Below, one piece after another: positions 22,105 to 34,490 of a DNA stretch of 64,000 bases. The translations under genes were made by a program, and so were the position numbers. The notes under the pieces were generated by a model. The model searched no databases and was not told the origin of the DNA. It saw only the letters and a program-made list of their open reading frames with translations. This DNA comes from Labia minor (Eukaryota > Arthropoda > Insecta > Dermaptera > Spongiphoridae), in the NCBI GenBank assembly GCA_963082975.1, contig OY720345.1:7962491-8026490 (forward strand), written 5' to 3'. Within the stretch, counting starts at the first letter, position 1. Each line of letters opens with the position of its first letter.

Positions 22105-23624
22105 AAAAATTACGAGCCTTTGAAATATATAACATATGATGAAATTTTGTTTGTATCTTGTTGTTTGTCATCTTTAAGATGACTACTAGTGTTCCCAACC
22201 AAAAGATTTAGTTTCCGAGACTTAGAAAACACGCCATATCCCTAACCGCATCATATAGTTCAGTTTTACGTTTTATATGTTACAGTTAAAGTATAAATTT
22301 CAGTGAGTGAATACACTAAATATTTATTTGATGTATACTCTCAATTGTTAATTTAGTAAAAGTATAGGTATATTATTTCAAATGATACTTTATCTAGTCA
22401 ATGCATTCATTTCAGTATATAAACTCACTGATTTTGCATTAGGGATAGTATTAATTGAATGAATTCTAACCTCAAAATTTTTAAATAATTGATGGATTAC
22501 TGATAATTTCTCGAATAAAAATATTATTAAAAATTGTTTTTATACGAATATTCTGAAAAAATAATGAAAATTTATTCAGAATACGTAAAAAAAATGAAAG
22601 TTATATATAATAGATAGTTTTTTAATGCTTAATTCTTAACACCACCACAAACCTCGCTTCAACGAAGAAGATTTGTAGTGCAATATAAGATTATTGTTTT
22701 ATATATATTATTTTTATTAATTGACAGCAATATGGCAACCTGCTTATCATAATGTGAACATAATGTTCAAATATAAAAATTTAGTAAATAATATATTTAA
22801 AAGTAAATAAATCGTACCATATATGATAGTAGATAATAAAAAAAACTTCATAGTAGTACTTCACTCACTGTAATTTATACTTTAATAATAGCATAAAAAA
22901 ATTTATTTTTATTTAATTAAACGTTTACTATAATTAATTAGAATTTAGTGAAACCAGGAACTATAAAAAAGTATATCAATGCAGTTAGTTACATATGTCA
23001 TGGTTTAATAAATTTAATCGTTTTAAAAATTTATATAGAAATAATATTTTTATATAATATCTCTTATATTAAACATACTTATTTAGTTTAATGAAAAGTA
23101 ATAACAAATTACATTGCAAAAATATGTGTTTACATATTTTTAATAAAAAAGGATACTTGGAAAGTTGTATGTGTGTGTGTGTGTGTGCAGAACACAGGTT
23201 TTAAAAATGTAATATATATTTCAATTATTAAATCATCAGCTGAGGAGAAAATTGATATTGGTAGCTACTAGTGACGTTTTATATAATAATAGTGATTTAT
23301 ATTTAGATGATGTAAAACAAAGTAAATAAATCATTTTATTTTTATTTTCTAATTACATCATAGGATAATGTATCAATTATAATTATATTAAGTATTAAAT
23401 ATTGAAAATTAATTATATTTTAAACAATATTCTTTTTGTTTCAATTTGATATTTGTTTAAAGTGTTTATTAAAGTGTTATTTACAATAAACTTTTTCTCT
23501 CTCTTTTGTTGTTGCATTAAGCAAAATTTATAATTGGACATTTACATGTCATTTACTGTAAATACTAGAATTTTTATACCTATATTTCTAATGAAAACTT
23601 TTTAATGTATTCTCTCTATCTCTC
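22105..23624. other. AT-rich non-coding stretch
   Basis: No gene recognised. A (TG)n microsatellite lies at about 23169-23187. Confidence 0.55.
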
Positions 23625-24250
23625 TCTGTGACTCTACGGAATTCGAAAGTTCTTGGCCGCACCAATCACATTCCTCCAAGTATCCCTATCCTGTGTCACA
23701 ACCATCCAACTCCTACCCTCTCCAATCTCTTTCACGTTCCTGCCCACATTATCCACTTCCAAGTGGACGTTTCCCACTCGGTCTCCCTACCAATATATTT
23801 TTGTCATTCTATCTTCTCCCATCCTGCCCATCATAACCTTCTCGATTTTATAATTCTAAGTATACCTGGAGATGCATAGAGGTCATGCAATTCCTCGTTA
23901 TGTAGTCTCCGCCATTCCCCGGTGACCTCATCTTTCTTTGGCCCATAAATGCTTCGCAGAATCCTATTCTCAAATACTCCAAATCTACTCTCGTCCCCTA
24001 AGGTCATAGACCATGCCTCACACCCATATAATACAACCAGTAAAATAATTTTAACTTTTATCCCCTTTGATAATAATTTTGATGCGACAAGCCCCTTTAT
24101 TGCATGATAATAGGCGTTTCCTTATTGTAATCTCGAATATTTTTATCTTTCGTTATCACAGAACCTAAATATTTAATTTTTTCTATTTTTATTAATTTAT
24201 TAATATTCCTAAATAAAATATTATTCTATATCCTACATATCCTTCGCAAA
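23625..24250 (-). pseudogene. LINE ORF2 C-terminal region, broken
   Basis: The minus strand contains LYGCEAWSMTLGDESRFGVF, then ENRILRSIYGPKKDEVTGEW, then EELHDLYASPGI and GHVARMGEDRM. These are in order for the post-RT part of an endonuclease-RT LINE but are broken by stops and frameshifts. It is the longest continuous piece of this C-terminus in the window. Confidence 0.8.
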
Positions 24251-24632
24251 CTATTTTGGCCAAAGGACCTCATTTCATAATCAAAACTTGCCCACCCGAG
24301 TGTTGTCATATTTTCATCCATGGAAGCCTCGGTTGATTTGAGCGTAGTTTTCGGACGTTACCTTTAAACTTATTACTTGTATATTTATATTTTGCTTAGT
24401 ACGTAAAAATTACTAACTATGTATTATTAGTTGTTATTGATTTTATTTCCATATTAATATGAAGGCGTTATTCATAATTTCTGAAATTGAAGATACAATA
24501 CATTATATTGTATATTTGTATCAACGGTGGCCAAACCGTGGCTCTTTTTGACTTTATTGTGGCTCAATTAAAAAAAATTTAAATTTTTCAATATGGCTCT
24601 AAGTATCACCACCCCTGGTATTATTCCTCTAA
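24251..24632. other. Unassigned stretch with a small MITE-like unit
   Basis: At about 24525-24618 a short unit opens GTGGCCAAACCGTGGCTC and closes TATCACCACCCCTGG, reminiscent of a hAT-type MITE with degraded termini. The rest is unassigned. Confidence 0.4.
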
Positions 24633-24910
24633 CAGTGATTCTCAACCACTGTGCCGCGGCACTTTTGTGTGCCGCGAGATTATCAAAATGTGCCGCCAAA
24701 TTATTTCAAATGTAAAGCCTCTTAAACATTTCCAACTTTTTTTTCTAAATTTTTTCAATTTGGTTCTAAAAAAAAAGAAAAGTTAAACCATTTTTGGGAC
24801 CATTTTTTTTCAATGTGGTAAATTTTTACACTTATCTTTTTCTTTGTGTGCGCCAAATGTTTAAACCGTTAAAAGTGTGCCGCGGGAAAAAACAAGGTTG
24901 AGAATCACCG
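24633..24910. mobile_element. hAT-family MITE
   Basis: Opens CAGTGATTCTCAACC and closes GGTTGAGAATCACCG, with GTGCCGCGG motifs at both ends as in the copy at 2736-2960, to which it is clearly related. The flanks (CCTCTAAC / GCTCTAAC) agree at seven of eight bases, a decayed target duplication. Confidence 0.8.
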
Positions 24911-25273
24911 CTCTAACTGTATGTAGCAGGTATTTGTAAAAGAAGTAGTATGCAGTATGAGAAGAGTATTTTACACTTTATTTTTTATTTTATAATTTTC
25001 TTAATAAATAGTGAATCATTAATCATCGATATTTATTTTTTTATTAATTGTTATACATAGTTTATTTTTTTAAACTAATAACTTACATATCAAATCTTGT
25101 GTTACTAATGATAATATTGACAATCCTACTAAATATAACTATGAATAAACTAACTTGAGTTAAATTCTAATAAAATATTTATTATCATCGTTTCACACAA
25201 ATAATAATAAAATATTAATAAATAATAAAAAATTCAAAAAAAAAATTAAAAAATCGAATGTTGTTCATTTTTT
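24911..25273. other. AT-rich non-coding stretch
   Basis: A/T tracts only; nothing recognised. Confidence 0.55.
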
Positions 25274-25844
25274 ACTATCTCACCAGAGATTGTAATGCGA
25301 TCACGAGATTTTTGTTTTTACACATTTTGAAGGTTCCTGAATCATTTTCACTAAGGTTCAGAAAAATGTCTGTGTGTGAGTATGTGTGTGTGTAGACAAG
25401 ATTACGCAAAAACGGTTTGAGCTAGAATAATGAAATTTGTTATACGGGCATTATTCAAAATTCGCAGTTTTCTATCAACTTTTGAGATATGTAGCTCAAC
25501 CGGAAGAGGTTTTTGATTTTTTTTCCCCTAAAGTGACCGTAAAAATAAAGATATATTTTTGATAGTTTTTCACATGATTAAAAATTGTATAAAGCTGCTA
25601 TATATAGAATTTCAGCTTAATTGAATCGCTGAAATTACCGGAATTAATTTTTGAACACTGCAAATCACGCGCCAGCACGTGACGTGGTGCCATCAACAAA
25701 AACCCAAACACGCGCTGGCTTAATAAATATTATTTATTAATTTCAATTTATAATTTATAATTAATTAAATTTAATTTAAATATAATATATTATGTTATTT
25801 AATCCAATTCAAATTTGCGAGATAGTCGAGTGGAGACACTCCAG
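25274..25844 (+). mobile_element. HINE-A, near full length
   Basis: Starts ACTATCTCACCAGAGAT and ends with the intact hairpin TGGAGACACTCCAG. A short gap removes the GGTCATTACC piece near 25508. It is followed, after the bases CTTTTT, by a HINE-B copy in the same orientation. Confidence 0.85.
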
Positions 25845-25850
25845 CTTTTT

Positions 25851-26461
25851 ACCGACCGACGATAGTAAGGGAGGTATTGTTTTCACATCAAATTTCACAT
25901 GTGGAGATTTTTACCTATCTCCACGAATCATGCATTTTCTAAACAGAAAAAAGTATTTTTAGCATGATGTCTGTCCGTCCGTCCGTATAGATGTGTACAG
26001 CCTGAACGGCTCAACCGATTTTGATGAAATTTGGTATATTTACTTAATGCATCAGTGCGATTAATTGATCAACTTTTGGTGCAAATCCAGGAACCGGAAG
26101 TGGTAGTATTAGCGATCGGAAGGAAAGGGTTATTTTCACAGCAAATTTTTCACATGAGGAGATTTTTTACATATTATCTCGAATCATTCACTTTGTATAT
26201 TTGTTTTATCTTCGAGAAAAATCATCTTTATTAGTTTTTTATTAATTTAAAATTATATGACGTCATCCAGCCATTCATGACGTCACAGCCTGTTCTTACA
26301 TATATATTATAAATAAAATAAAAAATATTTATGTTATATGCCTATCTGTTTTTTATTACATTAAGAGATATATTAAAATTATTTGAAATTGTTTCTGTAG
26401 CTGGAAATTAATTTATTTCAAACTGTCGGTCGGTTCAGACCTGGCCACAGGTCAACTTATT
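25851..26461 (+). mobile_element. HINE-B, near full length
   Basis: Starts ACCGACCGACG directly after the T tract that ends the HINE-A copy. The microsatellite is reduced to three CCGT units (about 25973-25986). Ends CTGTCGGTCGGTTCAGACCT with the hairpin arm mutated but recognisable. Confidence 0.85.
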
Positions 26462-27385
26462 TTAAATCGATTCCCTTCGTTTTCAAATCAGCAAAATATT
26501 ATTATTTGAACATTCCAAAACTGTTTGATTCTCACGCCACACCCTTACCTTTACTATCTCTAAAATTGGGACAAGAATTCAAAAGAACTGGCTATTGCTT
26601 ATATTAAACATATTCTTTTTTTTTGACATTATTCTTGTTATAGGTATGTAGTATACTAACTTAAACTTAATTAGAATGTCCCGTAACTAGACGTGGATTA
26701 AGCTCAATTTCAGTTTTCCCCCCCAAATTTTCTCTTAAGAAACTTCTATGGGCATTAGTTAAGAGAATATTCAAAAAAAAAAATTGGTTGTCCTGAAATT
26801 ATAATATTTTAATCATTAGCATAAAAAAAAATAAAAATTTATATACCTTCAGTTAAAACTTTTAAATTTACTTTTATCTTGTCAAACAAGCAGAATTAAT
26901 GTGTGAAACCTGTTCTTCCTAAAGTCTAACTTTAGATAATACATACATTATATTATTTTATTTTATTATTTTTATTTTTAATTGATCAATTCATCTTCAA
27001 TGAAATACGATTCTTCTTCTTCTTCTTCTTCTTCTTATTATTATTATTATAATTTTTATTATTGACTCAAGAGAATATTGGATTGGCCATCTACCTGAAA
27101 TCTTCCACCGCTAACATTCTGACATTTATCATTTATTTGTTTTAATATATGGATTGTATATAATAGTAGATAAAATTTTAATATAGGTGTTATATATCTT
27201 TGCCTCTTTGGGTATATGTATATACATATTAAGAAATACTATCAACTTTCCAAAAAAGTTAAAAAAAATAATTTAAAATAAATACCAAAGAAAAACAAAA
27301 AAATAATGCTGAAAAGATTTTTGATTAAGATATAAATTATTTCTAAAAAACACACACATGTTCATAATAAATTCCAAAAAAAAAT
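26462..27385. other. AT-rich stretch with (TTC)n and (TTA)n
   Basis: A (TTC)n microsatellite at about 27011-27036 runs into (TTA)n to 27051. No gene recognised. Confidence 0.6.
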
Positions 27386-28004
27386 CTGGAGTGTCTCAAC
27401 TCGACTATCTCGCAAATTTGAATTGGATTAAATAACATATATTAATTTAAATTAAATTAAATTAATTAAATTAAAAATTAAAATTAATAAATAATAAATA
27501 ATAAATAATACCAGCTCATGTTTGGCTCTTTGTTGATGGCACCACGTCACGTGCTGGCGCGTGAGATTTGCAAGGTTAAAAAATTAATTCTCGTATTTTC
27601 AACGATTCAATCAAGCAGAAATTCTATATATATAGCAGTTTTATACAATTATTAATCATGTGAAAAATTATCAAACATATATCTTTATTTTTACGGTCAC
27701 TTTAGAAGAAAAAAAATCAAAACGTTGTAGGTAATGACCCTCTTCCGGTTGAGCTACATTTCTTAAAAGTTGATAGAAAACTATGAATTTTGAATAATGC
27801 CCGTATACCAAATTTCATAATTCTAGCTCAAACCGTTTTTGAGTAATCTTGTCTGCATACATACATACACACACACACACACACAGAGAGACATTTTTCT
27901 CAACCTTAGTAAAAATGATTCAGGAACCTTCATAATGTATAAAAACATCAAAATCTCAACATCGAAAATTTTCGTTATCGCAATACTATCTCTGGCGAGA
28001 TAAT
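27386..28004 (-). mobile_element. HINE-A, full length
   Basis: The 3' hairpin end (CTGGAGTGTCTCAACTCGAC) is at the left and the 5' end TCTCTGGCGAGATAAT at the right. The AT-rich segment after the 3' end is shortened. Microsatellite at about 27858-27888. Confidence 0.85.
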
Positions 28005-28072
28005 AATAATAGTTAACAGATCTAAAAATTATCTTACAAATATTTATCTATTATTATTATTATATACTTTTT

Positions 28073-28546
28073 ACCGACAGACGATTTCACAGATTTTTAC
28101 ATATCTCCACGAATCATGCATTTTGTTAACAGAAAAAGTATTTTTAGCATGATGTCTGCCCGCCCCTCCGTCTGTGTGTCCAGCTTGAACGGCTCAACGG
28201 ATTTTGATACAATTTGGTATATTTACTTAATGCATCAGTAATTCATCAGTAATTCATTAATTCATCAACTTTTGGTATATAACCGGAACCGAAACTGATA
28301 GTTTACAAAGTATTAATTTTATATTCATTTTCGAAAAATATTTCACTTAAAATATAGTAGTAATTAATTATTGAGTAATAATTAAACTAAAAATAAATTG
28401 CAAGATAATATAATTTAGCCATTTTAATTCAAATTTTAAAAATATTTGTTTTTTATCCTTTATCTATTGTATATGAAATGTTGTTTGGATATTAATTTAT
28501 TTCAAATCGTCGGTCGGGTTCGTGCCTGGTCCATTTACCAACTTTT
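28073..28546 (+). mobile_element. HINE-B, diverged and deleted
   Basis: Opens ACCGACAGACGATTTC and keeps GCATGATGTCTGCCCG, GAACGGCTCAACGGATTTTG and the 3' CGTCGGTCGGG. The hairpin is degraded, the ATCAACTTTTG motif persists, and long parts are missing. Older than other copies by eye. Confidence 0.7.
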
Positions 28547-28888
28547 TATTTTTCACATTAAACATGAAAATAATAATTTTTTTTCTTAAGAAAATCTTCC
28601 CCTTCGCATATCAAATATAAATAACATAATATTAATCGCCTATCATAGTCACCAGAATGCAATGATCATTTTAACTACTGGTATAATTGGTATATTGGAA
28701 AGATATGATGAAGTAAGAACCGGTAGTTGAAATAATAATGTTTATTATTATACCTATACAAATTGTTTGTTTGATGATGTTTTACAGGTTTACTGGTCGG
28801 GTAATAAAACTATTTATATTTTATGAGTAAACTAGCTGCTCAGAGCTCCTTCGTCGCTCTTCACATCTAGACGGGGGCTCCGCCCCCT
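28547..28888. other. Unassigned stretch with GC palindrome
   Basis: AT-rich except for the palindrome GGGGGCTCCGCCCCC at about 28873-28887, which abuts repeat E. Confidence 0.45.
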
Positions 28889-29035
28889 GTACCCCCGAGT
28901 GGTACATAGTATTTGGTTGAAAGTAGTAAAAGGTTTTCATCCATTTTGTTTCAATCAATGTATAACATAAAACATTCATTTCTTATTGTGTGATTATTTA
29001 AAAGATATTTTAATTTAATCAGTAAATTAATTATA
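28889..29035. repeat. Repeat E, copy 2 (inverted relative to copy 1)
   Basis: Begins GTACCCCCGAGTGGTACATA and continues into TTTAATCAGTAAATTAATTA, matching 8895-9044 in reverse orientation. Confidence 0.5.
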
Positions 29036-29044
29036 TATATTTTT

Positions 29045-29358
29045 ATTGAATATGTTATATCTATCTACTCGAAAGTTCTTGGCAGCTACAACCACATTTC
29101 TCCAAGTGTCCTTATCCTGAGCCTCTGTTCCATCTTTCTTACGTCATTCCCTGGTGTCCTCATCTTTGGCCCATAAATGCTGGGAAGAATCCTATTCTCA
29201 AATACTCTGAATCCACTCTCATCTCCTAAGATCATAGACCATGTCTCACACTCATATAATACAACAGACAAAATAATTGTTTTATATATTTTAATTTTCA
29301 TTCCCTTTGATAATAATTTTGATGAGATAAGCCTCTTTACTGCATGATAACAGGCGTT
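29045..29358 (-). pseudogene. LINE ORF2 C-terminal fragment
   Basis: The minus strand reads KIKIYKTIILSVVLYECETW, then SMILGDESGFRVFENRILPS, from the post-RT region of the same LINE family as 8197-8440. Truncated on both sides. Confidence 0.75.
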
Positions 29359-29359
29359 A

Positions 29360-29553
29360 TATATGTAAGACGAGACTGTGATTACATATATATTATAAAT
29401 AAAATAAAATTAAAAATATTTATGTTCTATCCATATCTGTTTTTTATTACATTAATAGATATATTAAAATTATTATAAATTGTTTCTGTAGCTGGAAATT
29501 AATTTACTTCAAACCGTCGGTCGGTTCGGACATGGCCACAGGTCAACTTATTT
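29360..29553 (+). mobile_element. HINE-B 3' end only
   Basis: Starts inside the element near the GACGTCA-rich block and runs to CGTCGGTCGGTTCGGACATG with the hairpin and AACTTATT tail. The 5' three-quarters is absent. Confidence 0.75.
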
Positions 29554-30081
29554 ATTATTAAGTTCATTTATTAATTTTTTTAGATCATAGTTAATTCCCT
29601 CCCTTAAAATAAAAGAAGTAACTATTCAAATATGGAAAGAATAAATACACAATTTAAGTTAAATATGATTTAAATATTTTATTAAATTAATTAAAATGAG
29701 AACTTTTAGAATAAATTATTTAATTGAAATGATATTTTAATATTAGAATTTAAAATAAAAAGTTAAATATTATAATAATTCTTTGATTGGAAATACTTAA
29801 GAGTTATATACATTGATGAGTCCGCCAGTCAGTGGGCCATGAATGAACAACACGGAGAATATATAAACTTTAAAAAATTAAATTCTGCGGTTATTGATTA
29901 GATATTAATAAAATCTATAGAGCCTATGTTACCATAGAGGTATATAAGAATATTGTGATGTAATTTCATAGAAATCGTTTCTTATTTTTTGATGTTTATA
30001 ATTCTAAATTACCGGTAAAGTGTCGGTTAAGTAGGAAATTTCTTTTTTGTTTGTTTCTATGACAGCAAAAAAGTAAACAAA

Positions 30082-30112
<31 letters not shown>

Positions 30113-30245
30113 CATACAAGTACTGTAAAAATTCTCCAAGTCTAATCGAATAGATAAGCATCTATCTCTAAGAAAAAAAATTAATTTTATTCACGAGATT
30201 CAGAGAATGGTATTTCTATAAATTGGATTGAATTAATAAAATTAG
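29554..30245. other. AT-rich stretch with (CATA)n
   Basis: A (CATA)n microsatellite lies at about 30083-30118. The remainder shows nothing recognisable. Confidence 0.6.
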
Positions 30246-30430
30246 CTGGAGTGTCTCCACTCGAATATCTCGCAAATTTGAATTGGATTAAATAGCATAA
30301 TATATAATATTAAAATTAAATTTAATTAATTATAAATTATAAATTAATAATAATATTTATTAAACCAGCGCGTGTTTGGCTCATTGCTGATGGCACCACG
30401 TCACGTGTTGGCGCGTGATTTGCAGTGTTA
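30246..30430 (-). mobile_element. HINE-A 3' third
   Basis: Begins with the hairpin end (one mutation in the subterminal repeat: CGAATATCTCGC) and stops after GCGCGTGATTTGCAGTGTTA, where block S starts. Confidence 0.8.
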
Positions 30431-30431
30431 A

Positions 30432-30536
30432 TATTCTGGATATACATTTTAGAATATTAGAATTGAAATAATTTTATAATTGTTAAATGTTAAATTATTG
30501 GAGATGTTTTTTCTTTCAAAAAAATTTAAAAAAAAT
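30432..30536 (+). repeat. Block S, copy 1
   Basis: About 105 bp starting ATTCTGGATATACATTTTAG and ending in GGAGATGTTTTTTCTTTC plus an A-rich tail. It recurs inverted at 36680-36782 and, shortened, at 37411-37480. In each case it adjoins a HINE-A piece. Confidence 0.65.
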
Positions 30537-30685
30537 CTGGAGTGTCTCCACTCGACTATCTCGCAATTTGAATTGGATTCATTAACATATATTATATTTA
30601 TAAATTTAATTTAATTAATTAAATTATAAATTTTAAAATTAATAAATAATATTTATTAAACTAACACGTGTTTGGCTCTTTGTTT
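30537..30685 (-). mobile_element. HINE-A 3' third
   Basis: Hairpin end through GTTTGGCTCTTTG, then breaks into block R sequence. Confidence 0.75.
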
Positions 30686-30687
30686 GT

Positions 30688-30768
30688 AAACTTAAATATT
30701 TTTGAATAATAGATAAAATTTTTAATTTAATTTCATCAAGAGTAAATCTTAAGTAATATTATAAAGAA
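30688..30768 (+). repeat. Block R tail fragment
   Basis: Matches the right end of block R (AACTTAAATATTTTTGAATA, then AGTAAATCTTAAGTAATATT). It ends exactly where a HINE-B copy begins. Confidence 0.65.
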
Positions 30769-31200
30769 ATAAGTTGACCTGTGGCCAGGTCCGAACCGAC
30801 CGACGGTTTGAAGTAAATTAATTTCCAGCTAAAGAAACAATTTCAAATAATTTTAATATATCTATTAATGTAATAAAAAACATATAGGCATATAACATAA
30901 ATATTTTTAATTTTATTTTATTTATAATATATATGTAAGACTAGGCTGTGACGTCATGAATGGCTGGATGACGTCATATAATTTTAAATCAAGAAAAAAC
31001 TAATAAATATGATTTTCCCGAGGATAAAACCAATACAAAGTGCATGATTCGTGGTGATATATAAAAAAATCTCCTCATGTGAAATTTGGTGTGAAAATAA
31101 CCCTTCCCTTCCTATCGTCGATCGCTAATACTACCACTTCCGGTTCCTGGATTTGCACCAAAAGTTGATCAATTCATCGCACTGATGCATTAAGTAAATA
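30769..31200 (-). mobile_element. HINE-B, 5' half missing
   Basis: The left end has the hairpin GACCTG-TGGC-CAGGTC and CCGACCGACGG. It proceeds through the GACGTCA block and the core and breaks at CTGATGCATTAAGTAAATAT, switching to HINE-A sequence. Confidence 0.8.
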
Positions 31201-31705
31201 TAAATAAATTTAATTAATTATCAATTTTAAATTAAAATTAATAAATAATATTTATTAAACAGCGCATGTTTGGCTCTTTGTTGATGGCACCACGTCAGGT
31301 GTTGGCGCGTGAGATTTGCAGTGTTAAAAAATTAATTCTGGTACTTTCAGCGATTCAATCAACCTGAAATTCTATATATAGCAGTTTTATACAATTTTTA
31401 ATTATGTGAAAAATTATCAAACATATATCTTTATTTTTAAGGTCACTTTAGAGGAAAAAAAATCAAAACGTTGTAGGTAATGACCCTCTTCCGGTTGAGC
31501 TACATTTCTTAAAAGTTAATAGATAACTACAAATTTTGAATAATGCCCGTATACCAAATTTCATTTTAGCTGAAATCGTTTATGCGTAATCTTGGTTACA
31601 CACATACATACATACACACAGACATTTTTCTCAACCTTAGTGAAAATGATTCAAGAACCTTCAAAACGTATAAAAACATCAAAATCTCAACATTGATCGC
31701 AATAT
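31201..31705 (-). mobile_element. HINE-A without its 3' terminus
   Basis: Joined directly to truncated HINE-B at about 31200. Contains the CACGTCAGGTG block, AATTTCAGGTTG region and microsatellite (about 31600-31622), then decays at the 5' end. Confidence 0.8.
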
Positions 31706-31905
31706 CAAGAATATGTCTTTCACAATTTTTTGGGTCTAAGGTCATTCAAACATGATAGATTTATTTAATTATAAAAATATTTTATTTAATATTTCAATTC
31801 AATTCAAAATCAACTTTATTGTTGTGGTATATAGGGGGGGGGGGATGGGGATGAGAGGATTCGAGAAGAAGAATCAGTCAGTCGAAGTCAAAATATAAAA
31901 ACACA

Positions 31906-32034
31906 TACACACACAGAGAGACATTTTTCTCAACCTTAGTGAAAATGATTCAGGAACCTTCAAAACGTATAAAAACATCAAAATATCAACATCGAAAATT
32001 TTCGTGATCGCAAATCTATCTCTGGCGAGATAGT
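31906..32034 (-). mobile_element. HINE-A 5' end fragment
   Basis: Begins in the (CA)n microsatellite and runs to TCTCTGGCGAGATAGT, the intact 5' terminal hairpin. The G-run just upstream (about 31832-31842) is not part of the family. Confidence 0.75.
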
Positions 32035-32679
32035 AAAAAAGTAAATAAATAAATAAAAGAAGAAGATTTGTGCTCAGATTATGCTTTGTAACCGGAATAC
32101 CTGTGTGTACCACTGCCATCGGTGACCTTGTCTAATTCTTCTCTCCACATTTGTCGTGTGGGTAGGAAACTTTCGTCTACCTCTTTCTGTCCCTCTCTCT
32201 CTCTCTCTCGCATGTAGGATAGTATAGGTATACTTACACCTTCCTTCATTTCTATTTTTTTTTATTCAATGACCATGATTGGATGGATTATTTTTAAAAC
32301 CATTCACTCTATTTTTTTTTATTAATTTACTATAATTATAACTTAATGTATTACTTTCTCTGATCTAGTATAATTTCTGAATGAGAAATTTAATCAGTGC
32401 AATAATTTGCTAGATATTCCCTTGAAATAAAATTGTTAAAAAAAATTAATTACTTATTATTAAATTTACTCGCCTCTACTATATATAGAAATATATTATA
32501 AATAAATAATGTATATGATTCTTTAATATATATAATATATATATAAATATATATATATATATATGAATTTTCAAGGATTTATTTTTTTCCTACTTAATTA
32601 TTAATTAAGTTTAATTTTTTATATTAACATAATATTAATTAAGCTGGAGTATATATTAAAAAAACTAATAAAAAAAAAT
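32035..32679. other. Non-coding stretch with (CT)n and (TA)n
   Basis: A (CT)n run lies at about 32194-32210 and (TA)n runs at about 32525-32563. A lone AAGCTGGAGT at 32641 looks like a HINE-A tip. No gene recognised. Confidence 0.55.
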
Positions 32680-33283
32680 CTGGAGTGTCTCCACTCGACT
32701 ATCTCGCAAATTTGAATTGGATTCAATAACATATGATATTATATTTAAATTAAATTTAATTAATTATAAATTATAAATTAAAATTAATAAATAATATTTA
32801 TTAAACCAGCGCATGTTTGGCTCTTTGTTGATGGCACCAAGTCACATGTTGGCGCGTGAGATTTGCAGTGTTAAAAAATTAATTCTGGTACTTTCAGCGA
32901 GTCAAACAAACTGAAATTCTATATATAGCAGTTTTATACAATTTTTAATCATGTGAAAAACTATCAAACATCTATCTTTATTTTTACGGTCACTTTAGAG
33001 GAAAAAAAATCAAAACGTTGTAGGTAATGACCCTCTTCTGGTTGAGCTACATTTCTCAAAAGTTGATAGAAAACTACAAATTTTGAATAATGCCCATATA
33101 CCAAATTTCATTTTAGCTGAAATCGTTTATGCGTAATCTTGGTTACACACATACACACACACATAATAGACAGACATTTTTCTAAACCCTTAGTGAAAAT
33201 GACTTAGGGACCTTCAAAACGTATAAAAACATCAAAATCTCAACATCGAAAATTTTTGTGATCGCAAAAATCTTGAAAAGAGT
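32680..33283 (-). mobile_element. HINE-A, full length
   Basis: 3' hairpin end at the left, complete internal blocks and (CA)n at about 33149-33165. The 5' end is decayed (ATCTTGAAAAGAGTAAAAA). Confidence 0.85.
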
Positions 33284-34184
33284 AAAAAAAAATTATATAT
33301 TCACAATATTTTGAAAATATGTATTTCTGAATCATAAATATAAAAACATTACAATTAATAATAATTATTATATGATATTACATAAGCAAAAATCAATTGT
33401 TTGATAATTTTTTAATTAAAAATATTTTAAAATGAAATTTTTGAAATTAAAATGTATTAAAAGTAAAAATAAAATTGTTATTATTATTATTATTATTCAT
33501 CTTTTGTGAATCGTTTATTTTTTTTTAATCTAATTAGATAATAATAATTATAAATTAGAGACAGGACGGATATGAAAGTGAACCAAAAGTGACCTTAAAA
33601 TCACACCACAAAGGGATGCATGCACTTTGACAGTGAAGCTGTTTACCTTGCTTGAAACCTTGGATCGATTTTTAAAATTTGTCTTTCTGGAAGTTCATTT
33701 CACAACAACACAAAAAAATAAAATATTCATGTGATTCTTTTCAAATAAAATATACCAATAGAATTGAAATAATTTATCAAATTAATTGATTTTACTTTTT
33801 GAAAAAGTAGAAATCCAAGAGAGAGAGAGAGAGAGAGAGTAGAAATTAAATAGAAAGAAAAATACTAATAAATGATTTATAAATAAGAATGATAACTTCC
33901 AAGGATAATATGGATAGATTTTCATTAATGAATATTATTTCATCAATTTGAGATGCAAACAAATTTAAATATTTTAATAGGTAATTTGCACTTAAAAACA
34001 AGGATATAAATTGAAAGGAAATGAATCCTTCAAAATAAATCATTTTTATTTTATAGTAAAGAAAAACAATGAATTTTATTTTCAAAACTGAAAGGAATTT
34101 TTGGGTTTGACAATATCCGAAACACTGAAGGGAGGATACTTCTTGTTACATTTTCAAAAATAATTCTTCTATAGACATTAAACT
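33284..34184. other. AT-rich stretch, (TTA)n and (GA)n
   Basis: (TTA)n lies at about 33478-33496 and (GA)n at about 33820-33838. A less AT-rich patch at 33560-33670 shows no reading frame or family I recognise. Confidence 0.55.
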
Positions 34185-34490
34185 ATTAAAGCTTTGGTGG
34201 CTGTTTTTATTTATAAAGGAATTTGATAAATAAAACCACATATTGATATTTTTTATTGTAAATTTATTAAAAACAAAAAACAAAAAATACACAACGTTTC
34301 GATTGCTACATCTGCAACCGTTATCAAGCGACTGCACTGTCCGAGCGTCTAGTGCCGACTTGATTATCAATTCATTCGTCAGTCGGCGACAGTGCAGTCG
34401 CTTGATAACGATTGCAGAAGTAGCAATCGAAACGTTGTGTATTTTTTCTTTTTTTTTTTTGAATAAATTTATAATAAAAAAATATCAATA
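34185..34490. mobile_element. Foldback element, family C copy 1
   Basis: A long palindrome: left arm about 34240-34350, right arm about 34375-34490, carrying ACAACGTTTCGATTGCTAC and its inverse GTAGCAATCGAAACGTTGTG plus GTTATCAAGCGACTGCACTG in both arms. The left flank from 34185 (AAAGCTTTGGTGGCTGTTTT) is the outer arm, found at the right side of copy 2 (57939-58168). The GATAACGATTGC...GCAATCGAAACG pattern recalls the stem-plus-GAAAC layout of Penelope-type hammerhead motifs but lacks the full core. Confidence 0.75.
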
